Shown: positions 1 through 6,595 of the stretch, in pieces
Layout of the letters: each line of letters begins with the position of its first letter
Numbering within the stretch: the first letter of the stretch is position 1
Assembly (NCBI GenBank): GCA_017613855.1
Contig: JAGACY010000374.1
Location: forward strand, 1-12,188
Direction of reading: 5' to 3'
DNA from: Pseudomonadota bacterium
GTDB lineage: Bacteria > Myxococcota > Bradymonadia > UBA4248
Length of the DNA stretch: 12,188 nucleotides
The notes under the pieces: model-generated
Databases searched by the model: none
Seen by the model: only the letters and a program-made list of their open reading frames with translations
Told to the model about the DNA's origin: nothing
Position numbers and translations under genes: made by a program

Positions 1-1094
1 ATTGTAACGGTTTTGGGTTTTGTAGTTGTTTGGTGATCCGTAGTAAATTTCCACATGGTAACGAATTCATCCGGAGCACATCGTCCATCAGAACGACAAA
101 CGTAATGGAATTCTCCGTCGTCTACACACTGTTCATCAGATGTACACCTTGTCGAACATTTATATCCGATGTAACTATCACAAAAGCCATCTTCTGAATG
201 ATTATCAGAATCACACTCTGAATGAGTACTGCAATCTTTACCGGCCTTTTCTGCATTCTCATATTGATCATGCATGTGATTATAATTTGCATCAACAGCT
301 ACACATGTCTGAGCTATGTAACTGAAATATTCATCCTCCTTTTCGCATGTTTTCAGCGCAGCATTATGCTTATCAATGCATAACTTGCACGATTCATCAT
401 CGCAGTTTGAGCAAGCATTCTGGCATTCATCCGTCGTTTTCCATACATCAACGCTTCCATTTTGACCGCTCACCTCACATATAAACGTTCGATCTGCATC
501 ACATTGAATTTCACCATGAGGGCAACCTTCATGCAAAGCATTTACACATGCATCACAGTTCATTGTACATATATCGGATTTTTCCCATTTGGTTAATTCT
601 TTGGAACCATTAAGTCTTTGACATTCCTGCAGTTCACCATCATTACTGCATCTAAAATCACCAACACTGCAATTTTTATCTATCTGCTCTAAACATTTGT
701 CGCAATCTCCTGTACATACATCCGACAAAACCCAGATTGCCAAATTCTTCTCAGAATCAAAGAGCTGACATTCGACCAAATTTCCGGATGAATCACAATT
801 AAACGTTCCGACTTCGCAGACTTCTTTATTATTAATCAATTTATCTTTACAATCACTGCAGCTGCTTGTCATGCCACATCTATTATTGATCTCCCAATCA
901 CTCATCCGTTCCCAGCGTGTAACATTGTGTTTCTTATCAATCAATCTGCACAGATAGAGTGGAAACGATGGGGCCTCTTCAGTACCACTGCATAAATACT
1001 CATTAACTGCACAATTATCACTAAAGAACTTATCCTCCCCACAGCCTTGTATCATAAAAGCTAAAACAGCAACGAACAACACTCTGTATTTCAT
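1..1094 (-). CDS. Cysteine-rich repeat lipoprotein, partial (3' end beyond the left edge)
   Basis: Open from an ATG at 1094 to the window edge: 364 complete codons and no stop. GGGAG (1103-1107), eight bases upstream, supports the start. The N-terminus is a lipoprotein signal (MKYRVLFVAVLAFMIQGC), with the lipidated cysteine predicted at residue 18. Three copies of a roughly 42-50 residue module are clear (about residues 93-134, 142-183 and 191-231), and a diverged fourth lies at 28-83. The shared pattern is C-x2-G-x-[FI]-x-C, then E-C or I-C, then a Trp, then [ST]D-x-C, C and C. A different cysteine pattern at 288-340 resembles EGF-like or DUF-type modules of Myxococcota surface proteins. 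GC is about 38-40%, below the other genes. It lies 14 bp after the TPR gene and is probably co-transcribed with it. Function is unknown. A surface-exposed, disulphide-stabilised protein is inferred, and a further C-terminal domain lies outside the window. Confidence 0.85.
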   Translation of the reverse strand, partial: MKYRVLFVAVLAFMIQGCGEDKFFSDNCAVNEYLCSGTEEAPSFPLYLCRLIDKKHNVTRWERMSDWEINNRCGMTSSCSDCKDKLINNKEVCEVGTFNCDSSGNLVECQLFDSEKNLAIWVLSDVCTGDCDKCLEQIDKNCSVGDFRCSNDGELQECQRLNGSKELTKWEKSDICTMNCDACVNALHEGCPHGEIQCDADRTFICEVSGQNGSVDVWKTTDECQNACSNCDDESCKLCIDKHNAALKTCEKEDEYFSYIAQTCVAVDANYNHMHDQYENAEKAGKDCSTHSECDSDNHSEDGFCDSYIGYKCSTRCTSDEQCVDDGEFHYVCRSDGRCAPDEFVTMWKFTTDHQTTTKPKTVT

Positions 1095-1102
1095 AGCCCA
1101 AT

Positions 1103-1107
1103 CTCCC
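1103..1107 (-). promoter_or_regulatory. Ribosome binding site of the partial Cys-rich lipoprotein
   Basis: GGGAG on the minus strand lies eight bases before the ATG at 1094 and about two bases from the TAG stop of the upstream gene (1109-1111). This fixes the start of the edge-truncated gene and suggests translational coupling to the TPR gene. Confidence 0.6.
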
Positions 1108-1108
1108 A

Positions 1109-1900
1109 CTAAAACTCAATGTTAAAAGATGTCCCCAGTGGGCTTATCACAAAAGCATACGAATTATCCAAATGTGTATACTGATATCCATAAATACCCG
1201 TAACAATCGCTCCGGCAATTGTCAGTGCTGCTCCTGCCCCTATCAACCCCCAGGACACTGTATAAAGACTGTCATTACGATAAGAATCTATAATATAACC
1301 CTGGTCTGTCAGATTTTTCTTTGTTTTACTTGCCTCATTCCCGTTATACATCAACAATCCTACTCCAGTCCCCAGCATGGCCAGTCCGCCAATGCCTATA
1401 CCGGCTCCGGTCCACAAGACCTGATACAATTTATGTTCCAATCCCTGAATCCTATCAGAACTTGCATCCAACTGCATCTGCACCTTTTCGTCCTTCTCCC
1501 GTATGCTCTTCGCCGTGCGTTCCGGATTCTCATTCTCATATCGCGCATACCAAATCTTCTTGGCCATATCAGGTGCGACTGCCAAAAGATACGTATACTC
1601 ACTCGCTTTTTGATAATACAAAAGCGCATCCTGACGATTGCCTTGTTCTTCGGCAATTTTCCCCTGCATATAATTGAGCACGGGAGATTGATTACAAATC
1701 TCCGAAAGCCGCTTCGAAGTCTGACGAGCCTCATCATATTGTCCATTCTGTATCTGACTTGACAGATGTTTCATCCCATCGTTCCAGGCTTCGTTGGAAT
1801 TCAGATCCTTGCAAGCGTCCTGGGCAAACGCTGCATGCGAAATCAAAAGACATATCAGCAATACACCACTGCTCAATAGATGCTCAATGAAACATCGCAT
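1109..1900 (-). CDS. Exported TPR-type protein with two hydrophobic helices
   Basis: 263 residues. The ATG at 1900 is preferred over the in-frame GTG at 1933 because AGGGAG (1906-1911) lies five bases before it and because it puts the signal peptide at the N-terminus (hydrophobic residues 11-24, cleavage predicted after AFA at 24-26). Residues 39-105 are helical and include one clear TPR unit (LNYMQGKIAEEQGNRQDALL, from 76). A charged, probably coiled-coil stretch (about 120-158) follows, then two Gly/Ala-rich hydrophobic segments (about 160-185 and 214-240) separated by a polar loop. The layout resembles exported TPR proteins common in Myxococcota, which are thought to act as envelope scaffolds. 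No enzymatic motif is visible. It lies 38 bp after the outer-membrane-protein gene and 14 bp before the Cys-rich lipoprotein gene, so the three probably form one operon. The exact role is unknown. Confidence 0.85.
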   Translation of the reverse strand: MRCFIEHLLSSGVLLICLLISHAAFAQDACKDLNSNEAWNDGMKHLSSQIQNGQYDEARQTSKRLSEICNQSPVLNYMQGKIAEEQGNRQDALLYYQKASEYTYLLAVAPDMAKKIWYARYENENPERTAKSIREKDEKVQMQLDASSDRIQGLEHKLYQVLWTGAGIGIGGLAMLGTGVGLLMYNGNEASKTKKNLTDQGYIIDSYRNDSLYTVSWGLIGAGAALTIAGAIVTGIYGYQYTHLDNSYAFVISPLGTSFNIEF

Positions 1901-1905
1901 AGACA

Positions 1906-1911
1906 CTCCCT
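1906..1911 (-). promoter_or_regulatory. Ribosome binding site deciding the TPR-protein start
   Basis: AGGGAG on the minus strand lies five bases before the ATG at 1900. The upstream GTG alternative at 1933 has no comparable sequence, so translation should begin at 1900. Confidence 0.6.
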
Positions 1912-1938
1912 GGCTTTTTCTGCACGCAAACACAATAC

Positions 1939-2586
1939 TTATAAATGAAATACAACTGTAAACATCACATCAAACCACGGAGCATAACTCACTACATATT
2001 CTGTTCTTGATTTATCCACATCAGGATAATTATGAAATCTAAAATAATCCGAATACCTTTCGTACACTACAATCACATTGTCATATTCCAAAGTCAATTT
2101 TAAAGATAAATCATCAAGCAGCCGCCACGCAAACCCCACACCCACCGGAATGTTCAAAGCATTCAGACGATCCCTGTGTACGACATAATCCGGATTGTTA
2201 TCACTTCCAAAATACTGGAGCCAATACCCCACTCCCGTGCGTATCGAAAAATTGAACAAAGACCCGCGATAGATATCAAATTCATGCGTCCAGAGGGTTT
2301 GACTCATCAACCAATAAATGCCGCCAATCTTTTCTTCCAGCCCCATTCGATAAAAAGAAGAAAATCGATATTGAAAAGACAAATGCAATATGGGCACAAT
2401 GAAAGACAAGCCTGAACCGACCCCTAATTCAAACCGATAGTCCTTCTGCGGCTTTCCATTCCAGTGGTATTCATGGCTGTCCGTTTTAACCCATCCACCC
2501 TCGTTTTCCGCTTCCTGGGCAAACGCATTCACATGAATTCCCAAACCCAAAACGGCTAATGCAATCACTAAAACCAAATGTCTCAT
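1939..2586 (-). CDS. Small outer-membrane beta-barrel-like protein
   Basis: 215 residues. A classical signal peptide (MRHLVLVIALAVLGLGIHVNAFA) has cleavage predicted after residue 23, before QE. The mature part is rich in Tyr, Phe and Trp with alternating polar and hydrophobic residues, as in beta-strands, for example around 52-75 (RFELGVGSGLSF, HLSFQYRF), 110-122 (FNFSIRTGVGYWLQYF) and 146-170 (IPVGVGFAWRL, LSLKLTLEYDNV). It ends FDVMFTVVFHL, like the last strand of a barrel. By length an eight-stranded barrel fits, but this is inference from pattern, without a recognised family. AGAGGGG (2593-2599) six bases upstream supports the ATG. It is the first gene of the probable three-gene set ending at the left edge. 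It could be a structural porin-like protein or a surface adhesin; no specific function can be assigned. Confidence 0.8.
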   Translation of the reverse strand: MRHLVLVIALAVLGLGIHVNAFAQEAENEGGWVKTDSHEYHWNGKPQKDYRFELGVGSGLSFIVPILHLSFQYRFSSFYRMGLEEKIGGIYWLMSQTLWTHEFDIYRGSLFNFSIRTGVGYWLQYFGSDNNPDYVVHRDRLNALNIPVGVGFAWRLLDDLSLKLTLEYDNVIVVYERYSDYFRFHNYPDVDKSRTEYVVSYAPWFDVMFTVVFHL

Positions 2587-2592
2587 GAATTA

Positions 2593-2599
2593 CCCCTCT
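2593..2599 (-). promoter_or_regulatory. Ribosome binding site of the outer-membrane protein gene
   Basis: AGAGGGG on the minus strand lies six bases before the ATG at 2586. The short spacer to the exonuclease gene holds only this site and the heptamer repeat. Confidence 0.55.
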
Positions 2600-2614
2600 G
2601 AGCTTTCTTTGTTC

Positions 2615-2635
2615 ATTCATCATTCATCATTCATC
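2615..2635. repeat. Heptanucleotide tandem repeat (ATTCATC x3)
   Basis: Three perfect ATTCATC copies run head to tail, followed by a degenerate copy to about 2643 (ATTATCCATTC). The array fills most of the 58-bp spacer between the exonuclease stop and the outer-membrane-protein start. The 7-bp period matches the arrays at 10271-10298 and 10429-10456, although the unit differs. Confidence 0.75.
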
Positions 2636-2644
2636 ATTATCCAT

Positions 2645-3400
2645 TCAATTTCTCTTGCTGCTCGGTACCGCTGAATAGATGGCACGCAAAGGATCTGCCT
2701 CATTGCCGTAAGCAAAAGCCGCAGTCAGTCCCTTGCCGCTCTGCTGTTTGACGAGGTCTGCAAATGTCTGGTTATCATCTTCGTTCGATTTCTTGCGCCA
2801 GGCGAGTCGTTCCTGATTTTCGCGTTCCCATTGGGCCTGGACAATCAAAAGATTCTGCAGCTCCGGCGGCAGCCTGTCTTTAAAGGCATAAAGCACTTTT
2901 CCGGTTGCCTCGGCATCATTGCAGGCACGATGCGCCCCCTCGAGCGAAACACCAAGCCTCTCGGCAACCATCCCAAGTTTATTCTTTTGCTTGGGGTAAA
3001 AATGCGTTGCAAAAATAAGGGGGTCAATGAGCGGATTTCCCGCCGGCCAGTCGAGCCCAATCTCTTTGAGCTTATGCGTCAAAAACGGCCGGTCAAATCC
3101 GATGTTGTAGGCCACAATGCCATGCCCGGCAAAGGCTTCGAGAATTTGCGGCGCAATTTCTCTGAATTTCGGCTGTCCATCGACATCTTCCTGCCGAATA
3201 TGCGTCAACTCGACAATCTCCTCGGGAAGCTTACATTCGGGATCGATCAGCCAATTGAGCACTTTGACAACTTCACCACGATAAAACTGTACAATACCGA
3301 TTTCGATGATTTGACAAGTATTATAGTCAAATCCCGTCGTTTCGAGATCGAATACCGCCAAAGGAAGATCGTACCAAAGGTTCGGCCAGGTCGTAGTCAT
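2645..3400 (-). CDS. DEDDh-family 3'-5' exonuclease (DNA polymerase III epsilon-like)
   Basis: 251 residues with all four acidic metal ligands and the catalytic histidine of DEDDh exonucleases. Exo I is FDLETTG (D18, E20), Exo II is NIGFDRPFL (D103) and Exo III is GAHRACNDAEAT (H157, D162). The family removes nucleotides from 3' ends of DNA or RNA with two metal ions. Members include the proofreading subunit of DNA polymerase III and standalone RNase T-like repair or RNA-processing enzymes. Residues 1-185 form the exonuclease fold. The tail (about 186-251) is charged and holds no recognisable BRCT, helicase or GIY-YIG domain, so this is probably a standalone enzyme; calling it DnaQ would be too specific. 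Its ATG follows the stop of the metallopeptidase gene after one base with only a weak GAGAG upstream, suggesting coupled translation. Confidence 0.92.
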   Translation of the reverse strand: MTTTWPNLWYDLPLAVFDLETTGFDYNTCQIIEIGIVQFYRGEVVKVLNWLIDPECKLPEEIVELTHIRQEDVDGQPKFREIAPQILEAFAGHGIVAYNIGFDRPFLTHKLKEIGLDWPAGNPLIDPLIFATHFYPKQKNKLGMVAERLGVSLEGAHRACNDAEATGKVLYAFKDRLPPELQNLLIVQAQWERENQERLAWRKKSNEDDNQTFADLVKQQSGKGLTAAFAYGNEADPLRAIYSAVPSSKRN

Positions 3401-3401
3401 T

Positions 3402-5381
3402 CTATTTTATTCTCTCGCAAACAGGTGAACGGTCGTATGGGAAGTTTCGTTCTATCAGTAAATCCATGATGGCATTGGCGTTCTTGTTATCGCCAGAAGC
3501 CTGTGCATCGCAAACAAGCGCATCGATATAATCTACAAAATCGGCACCATATTCACTGCGCCCATCATTATAGTCCTGCAGACGCAAATAGCGATCAGAA
3601 GCAAGTACATTAAACATCGGGTCACTGCCCAGCTTCACATCATCCGGCGGGTTCGAAGGATCGGTTATCGTTAATCCATCAAAGAAATCCCACAACATAT
3701 ACGTGACCCAGCCTTCGCCAAGAAACTGTTTCATAGCATCTTCTGAGTCAGGATCCGGCTGTGGCACGATAATCGATCCGGCACCTTCCCCATCGTACAG
3801 GCGTGCATAGTCAAGCCAGTAACTGCCGGAGGCAATGAGCCGCCAATATTGAGTCACCGGTTTCTTATATTGTAAGCTGGCCATCATGAGATAATAAAAC
3901 GTCGCCCAGCCTTCACTCCAGGCGAGGTTGGGATCGCTTGCCGAAGAAAGGAAATGTGCCCCCCCCGAGGTATTGTCGCGTTTTTGCGATAAGACAAAAT
4001 GACCAAATTCGTGCATGATGGTGGGATAACCCCATGCCGATTCCGTATCATTTCCGCCATCGACGTACATCGTATTCGAAAGTGTCGTTTTGCCGACTTC
4101 CTGTTCTGTACCTCTTTCGAAGGCCGTACCGTATAGAGGCCATGTAATGCCCGGTGCCCAAAGCACAGCCAACGAAGGCAATTGATTGATCTGAATGGGA
4201 AAACCGTAGGAAAGTAAATCCTGAAATGCCTGAGAAATCAATTGATACAAATAAAGACCACCGGATGCCTGGTCAATTGTGATGCGAATTATCCCCATAT
4301 CTCCGGGATCTTCTGAGGAAACATAATTCTTGAGCTTAATGTTCCATTCCCACAATTGATAGGGCTTATTCACACTCGCTTTTAACACGGCAAACTTAAG
4401 CTTTCCGCCCAAGTACCATGTAGGAACAATGGAAATCCAATCGGTCGAAATCGGCAGCCTTTTAAGTGTAAACTCGAAGGAGCCATCACTCTGTGTCGCC
4501 GTGGTTGCAATTTCATTACCCGCAGCATCGCGAAGTGAAAGCGGGAGTTTGCTTCCCGGGACATCTGCATTGTCACTAAAGATGGGGAGCTGATAATTAT
4601 CATAATAGACAGTGCGGGTTTCAAGCACAATGGTGCCTTTGACACGATACGGCATACACTGTCCCGTAGAATCATTGCACTCTGATTTCGCATCACATTG
4701 GCCGCACACACCTCCGCAGCTATCATCACCACATACGCGATCTGTACAATTGGGGCGGCATTGATCGCATTCACCGCCGTAACAGATGAGGCCATCCGGA
4801 CATTGACCGCACAATCCGCCGCAGCCATTATCGCCGCATGCTTTGCCTTTGCAGTCGGGGATGCACGTATCCGGCGGCATACATATCGAATTTCTGCAAA
4901 CCGTATTATCCGGACATGAACCGCACGCCCCGCCGCAGCCATCGGGACCGCATTGTTTATTGGCACAGTCAGGAACACACTGCGTTTGACAAACGCCAAG
5001 CGACTCCTGACATGTTTGGCCATCCGGACACTTGCCGCACGACCCGCCGCAGCCATCATTGCCGCATTGTTTGCCATTGCAGTTCGAGTTGCATCCACAA
5101 GTGTAATTCAGACAAACGCCGTTTCCCGGGCATACGCCGCATAAACCGCCGCAGCCATTATCGCCGCATTCCTTGCCTGCACAACTTGGCGTACATGGAA
5201 TCTGGCATGTACCGTTAATGCATTGTGAACCTGCCTGCGTACATTGTCCGCATGAACCACCGCAGCCATCGGGCCCACATACATTTCCCAGGCAGACCGG
5301 CACACATGCCGGCGGCTTAGGATCGTCAGAACAGCCCGCAAACAGTCCCAATAAAGCAAAAATGAAAATTGTTTTTTTCAT
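3402..5381 (-). CDS. Lipoprotein with six cysteine modules and a zinc-metallopeptidase-like domain
   Basis: 659 residues from the ATG at 5381, chosen over a TTG at 5399 because it gives a proper lipoprotein signal (MKKTIFIFALLGLFAGC, Cys17) behind GGGG (5387-5390). Residues 26-242 hold six modules with the core CG-x-D/N-x-CGG-x-CG-x-C, a signature of Myxococcota-like secreted proteins. Residues 247-310 resemble a carboxypeptidase-regulatory-like beta-sandwich. The catalytic part has HEFGH at 457-461 (H457 and H461 as zinc ligands, E458 as base), and WSEGWA 29 residues on offers E490 as a third, gluzincin-type ligand. A surface-anchored, zinc-dependent endopeptidase is inferred; the substrate is unknown and the family is not one I can name exactly. 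The DNA of the modules is itself repetitive. The gene is followed after one base by the exonuclease. Confidence 0.88.
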   Translation of the reverse strand: MKKTIFIFALLGLFAGCSDDPKPPACVPVCLGNVCGPDGCGGSCGQCTQAGSQCINGTCQIPCTPSCAGKECGDNGCGGLCGVCPGNGVCLNYTCGCNSNCNGKQCGNDGCGGSCGKCPDGQTCQESLGVCQTQCVPDCANKQCGPDGCGGACGSCPDNTVCRNSICMPPDTCIPDCKGKACGDNGCGGLCGQCPDGLICYGGECDQCRPNCTDRVCGDDSCGGVCGQCDAKSECNDSTGQCMPYRVKGTIVLETRTVYYDNYQLPIFSDNADVPGSKLPLSLRDAAGNEIATTATQSDGSFEFTLKRLPISTDWISIVPTWYLGGKLKFAVLKASVNKPYQLWEWNIKLKNYVSSEDPGDMGIIRITIDQASGGLYLYQLISQAFQDLLSYGFPIQINQLPSLAVLWAPGITWPLYGTAFERGTEQEVGKTTLSNTMYVDGGNDTESAWGYPTIMHEFGHFVLSQKRDNTSGGAHFLSSASDPNLAWSEGWATFYYLMMASLQYKKPVTQYWRLIASGSYWLDYARLYDGEGAGSIIVPQPDPDSEDAMKQFLGEGWVTYMLWDFFDGLTITDPSNPPDDVKLGSDPMFNVLASDRYLRLQDYNDGRSEYGADFVDYIDALVCDAQASGDNKNANAIMDLLIERNFPYDRSPVCERIK

Positions 5382-5467
5382 GTACACCCCACACACCAAA
5401 GGCTTCCATTCTCTTTTTAGTCATAGCCAAAAGAATGATCAAGCAGATTGGTTGTGTGGGCTTCGGC

Positions 5468-5484
5468 TATGGCGTACCGCCATA
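5468..5484. repeat. Short hairpin in the metallopeptidase upstream region
   Basis: TATGGCG (5468-5474) and CGCCATA (5478-5484) form a perfect 7-bp stem with a 3-base loop. It lies 87 bp upstream of the metallopeptidase start, next to the 5501-5518 hairpin. No U-run follows on either strand, so a terminator is unlikely. Confidence 0.6.
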
Positions 5485-5500
5485 CGCCTCCGCGCGCCTC

Positions 5501-5518
5501 TATTGCCTTTCGGCAATA
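5501..5518. repeat. Short hairpin TATTGCC-TTTC-GGCAATA
   Basis: A perfect 7-bp stem with a 4-base loop. It is separated from the hairpin at 5468-5484 by a GC-rich stretch (CGCCTCCGCGCGCCTC, 5485-5500). The pair looks like a small mobile or REP-like palindromic element rather than an ordinary leader, but no second copy is present in the window. Confidence 0.6.
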
Positions 5519-5569
5519 CGAGTCGCCATTTTGATTTGTAGTTATCCCATTCAAAAGCGACTTTGATGA

Positions 5570-5635
5570 CGGCCATGTGATCCCGGTGCCGGCGGACAAA
5601 TAAAAATATATTTTGAGGGCGTCCACACATGGCCG
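5570..5635. repeat. Widely spaced 10-bp inverted repeat downstream of PAP2 gene
   Basis: CGGCCATGTG (5570-5579) and CACATGGCCG (5626-5635) are perfect reverse complements 46 bases apart. Inside are a GGAC/GTCC pair (5594-5597 and 5621-5624) and the palindrome AAAATATATTTT (5603-5614). It begins 18 bases after the PAP2 stop on the transcribed strand. It could fold in RNA as a 3' structure or mark a small inserted element. It lacks a U-run, so terminator function is not shown. Confidence 0.55.
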
Positions 5636-5653
5636 CACCTACATACACCGCAC

Positions 5654-6517
5654 CTAAAAATGCCCGGAGAACGATATCATGTTTCTCCCCATCCCAACGG
5701 ATAGATCCTGAGCTCCAGGGTCCGATGTTTTTTTTGAGGATTTGGATGTGTTCCTGTGGAGCCAGGGGACGGCGAAACCAATGGCACTGCCGACGACGGC
5801 ACCGATCAATACATCGGTAAAATAATGTTTTTGTGCGGCAATGCGTGCATAAGCAACCAAAAGTGCCACGGGAATGCCAAATCCCCAAATGTACGGTTCT
5901 GCATCGTAATTACGGATGTGTGCAATCGTCCCAGCCGAAACGACGAGCACAAAAGCCATATTGGTATGCCCGGAATAAAAAGAAAGGTTATCATCGGCGC
6001 GATCTTTGTACATATTCGGGTCATTGCGAATGGTAAAAGGCCGAGCACGCCCGACACCGAATTTCACGAACTGATTGACCAATGAACTTATCGTCAGGGA
6101 TTCGGTAAGAAGTAATGCATCTGCCCCAAAATTCCCGATGCGATCTTCCAGACCACTCGACAAAGCCAGTGCCCCAAAAGCGAGTGCTGGCACCGCCCCA
6201 AAAGCCACGGCATCTGCCGTTTTGGCGGCATAACTTGGGGTTGGCCAGGAAAGACTGTCTGTAATGGTTTCATCCATTTCATTGGTTTGGCACCAGACGC
6301 ATTTGTCGGGGGCGATATAATCCTTCATTAACTCGAAAGTGATCCAGAGTACGCCCGTCGAACCAGTCAAACCGCCGTCTGTCGCCCAGTCGATTTTGAT
6401 CTCATCCGTCGATTCGGCATGTGCCAAAGAGCATGGCAGACACAAAAGAAAAACGGACAGCAACAGCACGAATGAACATGGTGAACGCTTCTTATAATGA
6501 TAATTACCAGAATCCAT
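5654..6517 (-). CDS. Periplasmic PAP2-superfamily phosphatase
   Basis: 287 residues. The ATG at 6517 is chosen over the upstream in-frame codon at 6598 because GGAG (6524-6527) lies six bases before it and because the longer form would translate the intergenic repeat. A signal peptide covers about 1-35 (cleavage after AHA, before ES). All three signature motifs of type-2 phosphatidic acid phosphatases are present: K-x6-RP (K152 to P160), SGH with Tyr in place of the usual Pro (Y181, H184) and R-x5-H-x3-D (R225, H231, D235). H184 and H231 are the expected catalytic histidines. Hydrophobic segments occur at about 102-121, 186-200, 211-224 and 236-252. Family members dephosphorylate lipid phosphates such as phosphatidate or undecaprenyl pyrophosphate, or act as acid phosphatases; which applies here cannot be told. 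An envelope-lipid role would suit the neighbouring transglutaminase module. Confidence 0.92.
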   Translation of the reverse strand: MDSGNYHYKKRSPCSFVLLLSVFLLCLPCSLAHAESTDEIKIDWATDGGLTGSTGVLWITFELMKDYIAPDKCVWCQTNEMDETITDSLSWPTPSYAAKTADAVAFGAVPALAFGALALSSGLEDRIGNFGADALLLTESLTISSLVNQFVKFGVGRARPFTIRNDPNMYKDRADDNLSFYSGHTNMAFVLVVSAGTIAHIRNYDAEPYIWGFGIPVALLVAYARIAAQKHYFTDVLIGAVVGSAIGFAVPWLHRNTSKSSKKTSDPGAQDLSVGMGRNMISFSGHF

Positions 6518-6523
6518 CAGTGA

Positions 6524-6527
6524 CTCC
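6524..6527 (-). promoter_or_regulatory. Ribosome binding site deciding the PAP2 start
   Basis: GGAG on the minus strand lies six bases before the ATG at 6517. It sits between the palindromic repeat copy (from 6531) and the start codon, so the repeat lies in the 5' leader rather than in the protein. Confidence 0.55.
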
Positions 6528-6530
6528 GTG

Positions 6531-6560
6531 CAAGCGAGACGTAGGGGCGACCCAAGTTGG
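6531..6560. repeat. 30-bp direct repeat, copy 1 (half of a palindromic element)
   Basis: It starts CAAGCGAGACGTAGGGGCGA and matches the 30 bases at 6596-6625 with one mismatch (29/30); the copies are 65 bp apart. In this copy the second palindrome arm is absent: after CCCAAG the sequence continues TTGGGGGACC. It looks like a degraded or half copy of the complete element. Confidence 0.75.
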
Positions 6561-6595
6561 GGGACCAAAGGCAAGCCATCCCAATGGAAAAAAAA

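Larger units (their letters stand above)
5382..5653. other. Non-coding spacer between PAP2 and metallopeptidase genes
   Basis: About 270 bp without a convincing gene. From the PAP2 side it holds a widely spaced inverted repeat (5570-5635) enclosing an AAAATATATTTT palindrome (5603-5614), then two short hairpins (5501-5518 and 5468-5484), and finally the metallopeptidase ribosome binding site. A 73-codon minus-strand frame across it (5417-5638) has no family resemblance and its composition is dictated by the palindromes. I see no promoter I would defend. Confidence 0.6.

Noticed and set aside
140..325. 61-codon plus-strand frame near the left edge
   Set aside because: It lies opposite the partial Cys-rich lipoprotein, which is open across the whole 1.1 kb with a lipobox and a regular cysteine pattern.
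1172..1762. 196-codon plus-strand open frame opposite the TPR gene
   Set aside because: The product is Cys/Ile/Arg-rich without family features; the minus frame has a signal peptide, a TPR unit and a good ribosome binding site.
2831..3469. 212-codon plus-strand open frame opposite the exonuclease gene
   Set aside because: The minus strand carries all DEDDh motifs in order, and the plus-strand product has no recognisable domain.
5417..5638. 73-codon minus-strand frame in the PAP2-metallopeptidase spacer
   Set aside because: It spans two hairpins and most of the long inverted repeat, which determine its sequence. No ribosome binding site or family match is evident.
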